DNA of 64,000 nt from Tillandsia leiboldiana (Eukaryota > Streptophyta > Magnoliopsida > Poales > Bromeliaceae), in the NCBI GenBank assembly GCA_029204045.2, contig JAQNDB010000479.1, forward strand, positions 1-64,000, in the 5' to 3' direction. How positions within the stretch are numbered: the first letter of the stretch is position 1; every line of letters starts with the position of its first letter. Position numbers and translations under genes: made by a program. The notes below the pieces were generated by a model. That model was not told the origin of the DNA. It worked only from the letters and a program-made list of their open reading frames with translations, and searched no databases. Below are positions 53,815 through 64,000 of the stretch, piece after piece.

Positions 53815-56800
53815 TCAATTAATTACATAGATTGCAGTGTTCACAGCTTCAGCCCAAAAATGTAGCGGTAAATTCCGGCTGTGAAGCATAACACGTGCCA
53901 TCTCTTGAACAACCCTGTTTTTGCGCTCGACAACACCATTCTGTTGAGGTGTATAGGGGTGCAGAGAATTCATGCTTAATACCGTTTGAAGTGCAAAAGT
54001 CAATGAATTTAGAGTTAACGAATTCTCCACCTCTATCACTTCTAACACGAATGATCTTTTCATTCTTTTCAATCATAATACGAAGGCAAATCTCGTGAAA
54101 AGAATCAAAAGTATCAGCTTTCTCTTTTAAAAATGCTACCCAAGAATACCGAGAGAAATCATCAATCATCAAGAAAATATACCATTTACCTCCCAAAGAT
54201 GGTTGACGAGTTGGCCCCATTAAATCCATGTGTAAAAGTTCCAAAGGCCGTTTTGTACCAACGTGGTTCAAGTTCTTGTGTGCAGTCCTGGACTGTTTCC
54301 CCTTTTGGCAACCACCACACACAATGTTTTGTTTAAATAGAAGTTTTGGAACCCCCTTGACCACGTCCTTGTTTGAAATTCTAGCAAGTTCCTTAAAGTT
54401 TATGTGACCTAGCCTTTCATGCCAAATTGTTTCATTAGTCAAAGAAACTAGATTACATTTTTCTGATATTTTATTAGGAATAACATAGCAATTGTTTTTA
54501 GATCTAACCCCTTTTAAAAGGAAGACATGGTCCTTATCAGTTACAACACATTCAACAGATGAAAAGTTAACTGAAAAACCATTGTCGCAAAGTTGACTTA
54601 TGCTTATGAGGTTAGTCTTAAGACCATCAACAAATAACACATTATTTAGAACCGGGCCATCTGGAATAGCTACTGTTCCTTTTCCAACAATTTTGGAAGA
54701 TCGGCCGTCTCCGAAAACAACGAGTCCTCCGGAGATTTTCTCAAGATTTTGAAAACTATTTTTGTCACCGGTCATGTGACGGGAACACCCACTATCCAGA
54801 TACCAAGACGAACTATCATATGCATGCAAGGAAACATTGGTAACAAGACAAGTAAAGATTTCACCTTTGCGCACCCAAACCTTTTTGGAATGCGTCGGTA
54901 ATGGTCGTGAAGTTATATGCCTAGGTGAAAGCGTCTTGTTAAAACGATTGCTGCTCCATGATGAAGTCGTCTTGCGCGGTAAACTACCAAGGTTCTTTTC
55001 CTTCAATTGATTTGCGATTGATTTCCGAGGAATCACCTTCGTGGTAGTCATTGCAAGAGGTGTTTGAGGTGAGCGTTTGACTCCCGTCTTGCAATATCTT
55101 CTTATGTGCCCTGAAACACCACAACGAAAACATACCTTAGATCTTGACGATCCCAAAAAGGATGAAGTAGGTTTGTTGTCGTTGTTTGTCTTGAATTCCG
55201 ATGTCGGAGGAGGAGATACCGACTGAGGCACAAAAACTATCCCACTCGAACTTGGACTGTTTCCAGTTTGAGTGTACCCGAGGCCGAACCGATTTGTTTG
55301 ACCAAGACCAAGAAGCCTATCCAACTTACTCCTTCCTGAAGAGAATCGCTGCAAGTCATCCTTGAGTTGGAAAATGGTCTTTGTCATTTCCAGGTTATCC
55401 TGTCGAGCCTCGTTGTAGAGCTTTGAGAAGTGATCCGTTTTATCCATCAGATTTGTATGTTCCTTCTCAAAAAGCTCATTGGACTCTTGAAGGGAAACAT
55501 TTGCTTTTATCAGATTTTCCCTTTCCACTTCAAGAGCGTTTGAGAGCGAAGTTGCCCTTTTTGCTTCTTCTTCGAGATCATGCAATCTCCCTCTCAAACT
55601 CTTGTTTTGCTTAGCCACTTTCTTTGAATCCCTCAAAAGTCTGTGGTAGGCTAGAGCAAAATCTTCACCTTCCGAATCATCCGATTCGTTGTCCGTTGCA
55701 ATCTTTTCAACAGTGGAGTTGGACAATGACTCGGACGTATTTGCCATAAAGCACATGAAGGGTGAAGATGTGGACGCGTGGAATGCCGTGGTGCTCTTTT
55801 CTTCATCACTTGAAGACGACTCATTTGACGTTGAGTTGTCATCCCAAGTGACGACTTGCATCGCCTTCTTCTTTGCCGGATACTTGTTGGGACACTCCGT
55901 TGCAATGTGGCCGTAGCCTCGACATTTGAAGCATTGTAGTTGTCCCTCTGAACTTTTCTTATCCTTTGAGAAGTTCTCTTGCTTTCTTGACTTGTAACTT
56001 GAAGTACCCTTGCCTTTGTTCGACTTTTCGAAGGATGGAGATTTACTTGAATTACCCCTTCGAAAGTTGCGGCGAAACTTCCTTGTCAAGAGCGCGAGCT
56101 GCTTCTCAAATTCCTCCATAGAAAGGTTCTCGTCATCGTCTGAGGAGGATGTATCCGCGTCTTCTTCCTTAGTTGTTTTCAACGCATAACCTGAAGACTT
56201 AGAAGAGGATGCTTTTCTAGAAGAATTGTTAGTAGTAAATGTCATTTCATATGTTTGTAATGAACCAACTAATTCTTCTACACGCATTTCGTCTGGGTGT
56301 TTAATAGTTTCAATGGCTGTAACCTTTGGGCGAAATCGTTCAGGAAGAGTTCTTAAGATCTTTCTTACAACCTTAAATTCTGGAATCTTCTCTCCCAGGT
56401 TAGCACATGAGTTTACGATGTCTTGCAATCGTGTATAGTAGTCCGTGAAAGATTCATTTTCTGCCATCAAGATAGAGTCAAACTTGCTCGTAAGCATTTG
56501 CAGTTTCTGAATCTTCACGAGGTTAGTTCCCTCATGTGTAACCTGAAGAACATCCCAGATTTCTTTCGCAGTCTCACATGCCGAGACGCGAGAGAATTCA
56601 GTTTGAGATAAGGCATTAAAAATAGCATTAATTCCCTTACCATTGTAAGAAGATGAATCTAACTCTTCCTTGGTCCATTTCGACCTAGGTTTTAAGGTGC
56701 GAACATCAGAGATAATTTCAGTTGGATTAGACCATCCTAATTCAATTGATTGCCACACCCTTTCGTCGATGGAAATTAAAAAAGCTTTCATCCGTACTTT

Positions 56801-56863
56801 CCAGTACGCATAATTTGTTCCATCAAAGAAAGGGGGTCGATTGATGTTTCCACCTTCAACCAT
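53815..56863 (-). CDS. Sirevirus B gag-protease-integrase polyprotein (1004 codons open, then +1 G)
   Basis: The start ATG at complement 56863 opens MVEGGNINRPPFFDGTNYAY, the usual copia Gag N-terminus. Approximate residue order: UBN2-type Gag 60-230; first zinc knuckle CFKCRGYGHIATEC 309-322; acidic Ser-rich linker; coiled coil 415-515; TQT motif 531-533 (complement 55265-55273); second knuckle CFRCGVSGHIRRYC 577-590; protease YLDSGCSRHMTG near 686; GAG-pre-integrase/zinc region WHERLGHINFKEL near 814; integrase core LHMDLMGPTRQPS near 871 and RSDRGGEFVN. An extra G near 53957 throws the frame before PQQNGVVERKNR, which is read in another frame (54072-53815). The TGA found in copy A is also here (53815-53817). 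Confidence 0.92.
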
Positions 56864-56896
56864 TGTTTACAACCCTATTCCCGCTCCGATACCACT

Positions 56897-58755
56897 TGTT
56901 GGGTTATATGTAATATAGATCTAAATAGGGGAAAAAACACCTAGAGGGGGGTGAATAGGTGTAAACGTACAAACACTCAAAAATCGTTGCGATAAAACCC
57001 AATGCGGAAATAAAAATAACACGCAAGATTTTTACGTGGAAAACTCCATCACCGGAGTAAAAAACCACGGGACCGATAACACGGCGAAATCCACTAGAAT
57101 TAAAACACGTACAAGGTGATTTACCGTACACACTTACGACTCAACCTTTTCCATACGCTCCTAGAGGATCTTCTCCGCTCGCTCCACGACGCTTCTCGAA
57201 TCCACGATCTGCGCCCAACGCCGAATCCACGGCGTCCAACGTCGAATCCACGACGTCCGACCGAATCCACGGTCTTCATGTGACGCCCCACTTCCCAGGG
57301 GGTCACCCATCCTAGAACTACTCTAGCTCTAGCACGCTTAACTCTCATGTTCCTCTTGGATCTTGCTACCATCCAAAATGCTATAGTCGGGTTAGAGATT
57401 TAGTCCTATTATATCATTTATATAGAGGACTAATCCAAATTCCGGGGGTGTCACATTCTTCCCCCCTTTAAGCCCTGACGTCCACGTCAGACTCAAGCAC
57501 ACTCACAAGCACCAGGCGATGTGAGACTCGTCTCGCTAGCCTTAGCCGACCTTGTGAGGAGCTGCACTCCACTCACAACGGTCATTAGCCGGGGAGCCTC
57601 GCTCTACCCGCTATATAACCCTGGCTCAGCCGAGACTCATCTCACATTTCCGGCTGGTGAATGGCTCTGATACCAACTGTGACGCCCCACTTCCCAGGGG
57701 GTCACCCATCCTAGAACTACTCTAGCTCTAGCACGCTTAACTCTCATGTTCCTCTTGGATCTTGCTACCATCCAAAATGCTATAGCCGGGTTAGAGATTT
57801 AGTCCTATTATATCATTTATATAGAGGACTAATCCAAATTCCGGGGGTGTCACACTTCACCCAATAGCACCCTTCGAATCCACGAACGTGCCTCGCTCCG
57901 AATCCACGAGAGCGGTTGAACCTTGAATCCACAAGGACACGCGAATCCACGCGCCGATTTTGGGGTAAATCGTTGTTTTTGGGTGGTGATGATCCGCCGA
58001 ATACTTAGATCAAAGATAGATCGGAAATACCATCTAAGTATTCATTAGTTTGATTCAACTCAAGATATGAGTATGAAAACCTAGAATCAAACTAATCAAT
58101 ATAGACGAAGAAACATAGAGTATTATCTAATGATTTCCTTTCTTCTCTATATGTGGATCTTAGGCCGTATAGAATGATATTTGATTATGACGGCTCTATC
58201 TGCGTTAACCCTAGAAAAAGAGTCATAGGGTCTATTTATAGGTTAGAAACATTTGGAAGGAGATAAGAATCAAAAACCTAACATTTCTGGAATTTTGACG
58301 GACGGCGATCCGGATCGGATTTGGGCGATCCGGATTGCAGTAGCAAGAAAGACGGTTTTCAGAAAAACAATCGTTCGGGATCCGGATCGGAATGCCTGAT
58401 CCGGATCGTTCATACAATTCAGAAAACTCAACGTTCAGGATCCGGATCGTGAGATGCTGCGATCCGGATTGAAGTAATGTATGAAACGACAACCTTCGGG
58501 ATCCGGATCGCTGGCTCTGATCCGGATCCTGAACATGTCCGAACACCAGTTTTTGATTTTTATGCAATTAAAAATTCTTCCAGGTGTTTCTACACTACAA
58601 GAAGTATTCGGATCACCAAGAATCTTTAGTTAAACATACCTGATCCTTTTGAATTCTTCTTTCTTGAGATTGAGTTAAATGATCCAACCTTCTTCACCTT
58701 CAATCTTCAAGACTTGAACCTTTCACGAAACTACGCCAACTCAAATTCCGTAACA
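56897..58755 (-). repeat. Sirevirus B 5' LTR, containing Cassandra
   Basis: Nearly identical to 39687-41546, including the Cassandra position. Palindromes are at about 58307-58528 and the TATA box at about 58233-58240. Confidence 0.92.
57274..57859 (-). mobile_element. Cassandra-type TRIM, copy B (57279-57854), TSD CTTCA
   Basis: 576 bp with two 177-bp LTRs (57279-57455, 57678-57854). 5S-like segments lie at about 57283-57344 and 57682-57743, with the primer site just left of 57678. Same insertion as copy A, carried by the 17-kb repeat. Confidence 0.95.
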
Positions 58756-60283
58756 GAGTTAAGTTAACTCTAGGATTCAGTGAGGAATCAGGAAAGTGGG
58801 ATGAGATCCCAAGGTTAAAGAATTAAACAAATACAACCCTAGAAAGTCATAGGGTGTCTGGGCAAATGGATAATAACTTTAACTTCAATTTGAGTTAAAG
58901 AAATAAAAGAGAAATGTTTAAGAGTCCAGGAGACTCTCTAGTTATCCTTATGGCGAGACCTAGGATAAGAGGTAAATTGTTGTAAAAAGGCAAAGTTTAA
59001 AAGCAAGCTAAAAGTGGATAAAAAGCATAAAGAGAATGTAAATGGCGCCTTCGAATTTGAGACTCGTCAAGTGGAGCAGGACTCCCTGGGCAGTGACCCG
59101 TCGGACGAGGTACTTTCGAAAGGCTTAAAGTGAAAGTAAAGAGCTAAATGCTCAAAGAAAAGAGAAAGAGATTTGCCAGTGGCAAAATGGGAGCTATAAG
59201 CTCGAATAAGAAAGAAAAGCAAGTGTTCTAAGGCAAAGAGGCTAAGAACTAAAGTAAAAAGAGAAAGAAAAAGAAGAGAAAAGAAAGAAAAATATAAAGA
59301 TAAAACGGGCGTACCTTCGGGGAGGAAACGTGACCCTTGTTGGAGGCGCAGGTGTATCCCGCTCCAGGGCAGTGACCCATCTGGCACGTTTCTCCCGTAG
59401 GACGGGGTAACACTTGCGAGTGTTATCGGCAACCTTAGAAATCTTATCTTATGGTAGCAGGACTACCGGGCTCGGGCCCGTTGGATAAGAATTTCTGAGG
59501 GTTAACTTGAACTAAAGCACCAGAATTTAAAGAATAAAGAGAAATTAGAGTGGCCAAGGTGGCCGGGTTAGTTTGACCCTGTATACAGCGGCATAGTGGC
59601 CGAGTTGGTGCTTAGCAGCCTAGTGTGGCTAGACAGAGTAGTGCTGGGTCGATGAGTATACACAGTTAGTGTAGTGATATATTATGTTGCATAGCCGCAT
59701 TTTGATATTGAGGATTTTAGTTTCCTAGCACTATTATTATTTCTTCCATTGGACCAAGTGGTGTAGGACACTTTTTTCTCGGTGGTTGAACCCACTGGGA
59801 ACTCTGTCGGACTTCTCACACCCCTTGGGTGACCCCCCACAGGTTCGGGTCGGGATACAGCGGACGAGACGGTTCAGATGCAGACGGCGAGGCATACGAC
59901 AGGGGCAAGGGCCCAGCAGCATAGAGACCTAGAGGGTCTAGCAGAGGTATCCCTTTTATATATTTATTGAGTGAACCTTGTATGGTGAGGAATTTATGTA
60001 AAGGAATTGTAATAATTTTATTTGCAAGTTCATAAATGTAAACTGTAATAAATTTAAGTTATGGTTCAGTCTTGTATGCTTTCATTATCGCTTAAACTGT
60101 TTGTTTATAAAATGAAAGTTCAAATTTATAGTGATTTTTAGTACTCTGATATTGAGCTTCCGCATATACTTGTTGTATGATTATGGATATTACCGTTCCT
60201 TTCGGGTAGTGAAAGGTCATACCCGATTGGCGGGTCTGTTGGCGTGCCCGAACCGTACAAATTGGCGGACTCGAGGCGTGACA

Positions 60284-62549
60284 GATTAGAGTGGTATCAT
60301 AGCCTAGGAATAGTCCTAGGTGGTTAGTGAACCTTAGGGAGACCCTAGGGATTAGCACGAGAGAGTGTGTGGATTATTGGGCGAAAGTATTTGATTGGTT
60401 ATTGTTGTTCCCAAAAGGGATGTTGGGACTGATCGAGGGTGACGAGCTTTCATTCTTCGGATATTACGTTGGCGGCCGACAACGTAATGTTGGATATGAA
60501 AAGGAGTACCCTCTTATACTTTCGCATGATTGGGTCGACGAGCTTTTTTTTTTTTTTTTTTTTGGTCGGTATATGGACTGCGCGTTGCTCAATGGTTAAA
60601 TTGGGCTAGTTACTCCGTTTTGGTGTGCATATTAGCGATGACACCACGCAGGAATACGCACTTGTTTCGACTTGTGCCGGGAGAGCGCTCTGGGTCGAAC
60701 AAGGTACACGAGCTGCGATAGAAGGTGACCGCACTTGTTGGTGTGATCCAGCAGCAGGTCAAGCTTCTTGCCGTCAGCGGAAATTTCCCGCCGACAGGAA
60801 GGCTGATTCCAACGCCTAAGTGTGGCGTCGATGTGACTGTCGGAGCAGATAGATAGGCTCCAGTGACTGATAGCGCAGCAAGCTGAGGCTGCACAAACAG
60901 CGAATGAGCATACGGCGTCGCCGCATGTAGGGGCGACAGTAGAGAGGGTGGCAGTGGCCGCCGAGCTTTTGCCGGCATACCCTGCACCTTTAGCAAGGGG
61001 TGTTATAAGCTTGTGTCAGCTAGGTTGCTGGCAAAGTATGGTTAGTAAGGTCCAGTGAGAGACCGACTCACGGAGCGCTGGTGATCGCTATGTGCGAGAA
61101 CCAAGTTAATGTGCCCTAAGGGTTAGGGCAAGAAAGATTTACGGGCCAGGCGGCGTGAGTTCGCCCCTGATGACGGTAGTGACCGTGTGGCGTATTGATT
61201 GTGGCTGAGTTGCCGCATAGTGGAGTTAGTGAGGCCTAGAGTAGGCTTCAAGATGCGTGGATCTCTCGATAGAGCGAGAGTTTTGTGGCGCCGTTCTGAT
61301 GGATCGGTGCAATGGCGAGGATTGCCACCGCAGGATTTGCGAGTTAATCACCAGAGTTGGTGGACAGTTATTTGTGGTGCCTCGACCCAGTGGGAGAGTT
61401 GCACAAGAGTCGTTGGGGTGCTTAAGCAAATCGCTTAACACTAGATTTTTGCGAGTTAGCATGGGGGCGTAGGACGCCCAACTGTTGGGTGCTCATGGAG
61501 CACAGGTACCGTTTAGCCAGAGAGAGCTGATTAGGTGGCATGGTAGTCTTTGCCCAGTATGGCCAGAGTTGATAGAGAGTTTGGGTCGTGGATTGACGAC
61601 TTGTTAGTTGGTTTTGCTCAGTGAGCATAGTGGTCGCGTAGCGACGATTAGCGGGTTCGCTTGGGGACGATCTGTGCCTGGACCATGTTTGTGGACTGTG
61701 GGCCTGTAGCCCAGTGGGCAGGCGCAGTCAGCTGTGAGAGACAGCGGCCCGAGACCTGATGGCGGGGCATGATAGAGATTTGGTCGGGACGGTAATCCAA
61801 GCGATGACCCGGGAACATGGACTGCCACGTGTGAGCATTGAGGCTATTAGTACACTGAGATTAGTACACTGAGAGTGTGATGTGACCAGGCCGTAGAGCT
61901 AGTGGTGATTGAGGTACTGTAGCTCCTAGTGGGAGTGTTGGTGTAGTAATCCTAAGTGAGGATCTACCCGTATGACGATTGGGTCTGTGTGCTAGTGCGA
62001 GCCATATACAGAGTTGAACTGGTTGGGCTATAGGCCCCTATTGGACAATGGTCTGTGAACCTATTAGTAGTCCGAGATGTCGGGTTAGCTGATAACCCGT
62101 GGACTCAGAGCGCTTGTAGCATGTGGGATAGCTGGGAACTCGTGGATTGGCCTTTGCCCTCCACATTAGGCAGCGGAGCGACCGGAAAAGTGCGGTAAGT
62201 GTAATTGGTTGCAGATGCAACCTCGTTGTGAAAAGATGATGGCGGAATTAAAGTAGAAATTTCGCAAGAAAAGACGGGGCAATTCGTGGCAATGGAGTGA
62301 GCAAGTGCTCAACTGTGTCTTTCACCTATTTGGTGAAAGTGGCCAGACACCAGGTCTGAGTTTGCCCCTAAATTGCGATAGGGATTCATGAATGAGTTGC
62401 TCGTGTAGTCTCGGCGAGCAGGCAATTGATGCCGATCACGATATACAGTGAGCCCAGTATTGAGGGCAAGAATTCCTCCCTCTCGAACAAGTAGGAGTCG
62501 AGATATGATTCAAGTTTCGAGGACGAAACTTATTTTAAGGGGGGTAGAA
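60284..62549 (+). mobile_element. LARD internal region, second copy (non-coding)
   Basis: It matches 43076-45349 throughout with frequent one-base indels. Primer site 60292-60304, polypurine tract about 62533-62549, T run of 20 at 60544-60563. No coding domain seen. Confidence 0.82.
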
Positions 62550-64000
62550 TGTAAAGTACCGGATTTTCGGCACATAAATAAATGTAGATAAAGGTGGTAT
62601 GAAATACTAGTGTTATGAAAGTTAGGGAAGTATAGAACATTGGGACGCGAGTTGGGCCAAATCAGGTTAAAATGGAGAAATCTGGAATTTTATTGGAGAA
62701 AGGGAGGCCCAGATTTTTAGTGGAAAATTCACAGTGTCGGAAAATTTCGAGAAAATTACGGGAGCCCCGTAAATATGTTTTAAGACCACGGAAAAAGTTT
62801 CGCGTTGATCGGATGCCGGATAGTGAGAACGGGCTCCGCAAACAGTGTCGGAAAATTCTGAGAAAATTTGGGGAGCTTCGTAATTATGTTTTAAGGCCAC
62901 AGTAAGAATTTCGGGTTGATAGGATATCCGGATTGCGAGAACGGGGTCCGCCAGCGATTCTGGATACAGCGAGGCTTTTGGTGGCCCAGAAATGGACCAA
63001 ACTGAAAATTTAAAATTTTCTGTGATTAATTAAGCTGAAACGAAGCCGCCTGTCAAATTTGGACGGAAACGGACGAAAAATGGATAGAAAACGGGACGAA
63101 AACGGATTTCCTAAACGGCAACGGCACGCGGCTCGAGGGGTGGCTTGCTGCGCAAGGCACGCAGCTGGCGCCTTCCTGCGCAGGCAGTGGGCGCGCGCGC
63201 CTGGTGCGCGCCCACCTGTGGGGTGGACAGCCACATGGCGGTTCCCTCTTGGTGGGTGCCACGGACCGGGTCCAATGAACCCTCCTACGTCCTTTTCTTC
63301 TTCTTCTTCTTTTCTTCCTCTTTTCTTCCTCCTCCGAACCGAGTACCAATTTCTCCTTCTCCATTTTCTTCTCCAACCGAGCAAGTAGAGAGAGAGAGAA
63401 AGAGAGAGAGAGAGATGGAGGGGATTTCGTGGGTAGGAGCGCGCGATGCGTTCCCAAGAGCCGATGGGCGGCTCGATTGTACGTGGTAACGTTATTTTTA
63501 CGGTATTTTTGGGCACAGTTTTTATGCCTCCTTTGAGTTTAGATTTGACCCCATTACCGTATTGCGTGTTAGGAATCGCGTTATACTGCGCCGTCTTGCT
63601 GCGCGGACTGTCGGGGACAATTTTGGCGCGCCTCGTTTTGCTTGCCAGTTGTGGAAGTAATGCACCGTTTTGCGTGCGGATTCGACAAAAATGCGCAGTT
63701 TTGGACGCAAACTCGGAAAACACGCACCGTTTTACGTGCAAAGTCAAATATTTTGCATCCATTTGCGTGCAGGACAAGAAAAAATGTGCACCGTTTTGCG
63801 TGCAACCCGACAGTAAGGCATGCACCGTTTTGCGTGCAGATTTGAAGTGCGTGCACCGTTTCGCGTGCAACTTGTGTTATCGCGCACCGTTTGACGTGCA
63901 AAGTCTAATATTTTGCATCGATTTGCGTGCAGGACAAGAAAAATGTGCACCGTTTTGCATGCAACCCGACAGTGAGGCGTGCACCGTTTTGCGTGCAGAT
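62550..64000 (+). repeat. Third LARD LTR, cut by the window end
   Basis: It starts TGTAAAGTACCGG after the polypurine tract. It contains the 535-bp stretch absent from the first LTR, then the pyrimidine tract, an imperfect GA repeat (about 63388-63414) and the first part of the GCAC/GTGC hairpin array (63660-64000). The site of the Sirevirus insertion lies beyond the window, so whether it is occupied is unknown. Confidence 0.85.

Larger units (their letters stand above)
46737..58760 (-). mobile_element. Sirevirus copy B (46742-58755), TSD GAGTT
   Basis: It sits at the same site in the LARD LTR as copy A, with the same GAGTT duplication (46737-46741, 58756-58760) and the same Cassandra insertion. 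LTRs are 46742-48012 (1271 bp) and 56897-58755. The gag-pol region is nearly identical to copy A apart from homopolymer indels, but the 3' LTR and env-like region (46.7-50.9 kb) differ by real base substitutions. Confidence 0.9.
45350..60283 (+). repeat. Second LARD LTR with gap and Sirevirus copy B
   Basis: It starts TGAAAGTACC (TGTAAAG with one base missing), right after the polypurine tract, and ends GGCGTGACA before the primer site at 60292. Its left part matches the LTR at 62550, including the stretch missing from the first LTR. The right part, beyond the N gap, matches the first LTR with the same Sirevirus at the same site. Confidence 0.8.

Noticed and set aside
63010..63870. 286-codon minus ORF in the third LARD LTR
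   Set aside because: It joins hairpin-array sequence with the GA/pyrimidine tract; the LTR copies at 27.4 kb and 46.0 kb do not keep the same frame.

Overview
This window is repeat-rich plant nuclear DNA built almost entirely of nested LTR retrotransposons. I see no host gene, rRNA gene or tRNA gene. The evidence for a flowering plant is a Ty3/gypsy chromovirus (Tekay/Del-like), a Ty1/copia Sirevirus with an env-like ORF, and a Cassandra TRIM with 5S-rRNA-like LTRs. The species cannot be read from the sequence. Many differences between copies are single-base indels in homopolymers, so much of the apparent frame damage may be consensus error.

Layout. (1) 1-15372: one minus-strand gypsy element. 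Its left (3') LTR runs 1-6754, with about 61 bp lost before the window, and is split by a plus-strand solo LTR (2973-6437, TSD CCGGC). Its internal region (6755-11984) has decayed gag, protease, RT/RNase H, integrase and chromodomain-like parts. Its right (5') LTR is 11985-15372. (2) 15373-17423: unclassified GC-rich and simple-repeat DNA plus a piece of LTR. (3) 17424-20631: a solo LTR (TSD GGCCC, TA...CA ends) inside an older LTR fragment that resumes at 20637 and stops near 21830. (4) 21831-23246: the 3' end of another Sirevirus, holding an env-like pseudogene. (5) 23247-27219: another LTR of the same family, entered just before its end by (6) a non-autonomous large element (LARD-like) whose LTR starts at 27220. 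That LTR carries arrays of short hairpins and was invaded at 29497-41546 by the Sirevirus (TSD GAGTT), which was itself invaded at 40070-40645 by Cassandra (TSD CTTCA). The LARD LTR ends at 43075, its internal region is 43076-45349, and the next LTR starts at 45350. (7) After a 100-N gap (46455-46554) the series from about 29306 repeats: Sirevirus 46742-58755, Cassandra 57279-57854, LARD internal 60284-62549 and a third LTR from 62550. This 17-kb repeat is either a real duplication or an unmerged contig overlap.

The most unusual signal is in LTR RNA rather than protein. The transcribed halves of the gypsy-type LTRs carry several families of stem-loops in which the paired arms change together while the loops stay fixed. 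One stem position shows all four Watson-Crick pairs across four copies. A separate module, 31/32-bp hairpin units in 80-bp or 160-bp higher-order repeats closed by a fixed 28-nt stem-loop, is shared by two otherwise different LTR families. The Sirevirus carries GATCCGGATC palindromes upstream of its LTR TATA box and again upstream of a TATA-like site and a possible 5'UTR intron before the env-like ORF. This suggests a separate env promoter.
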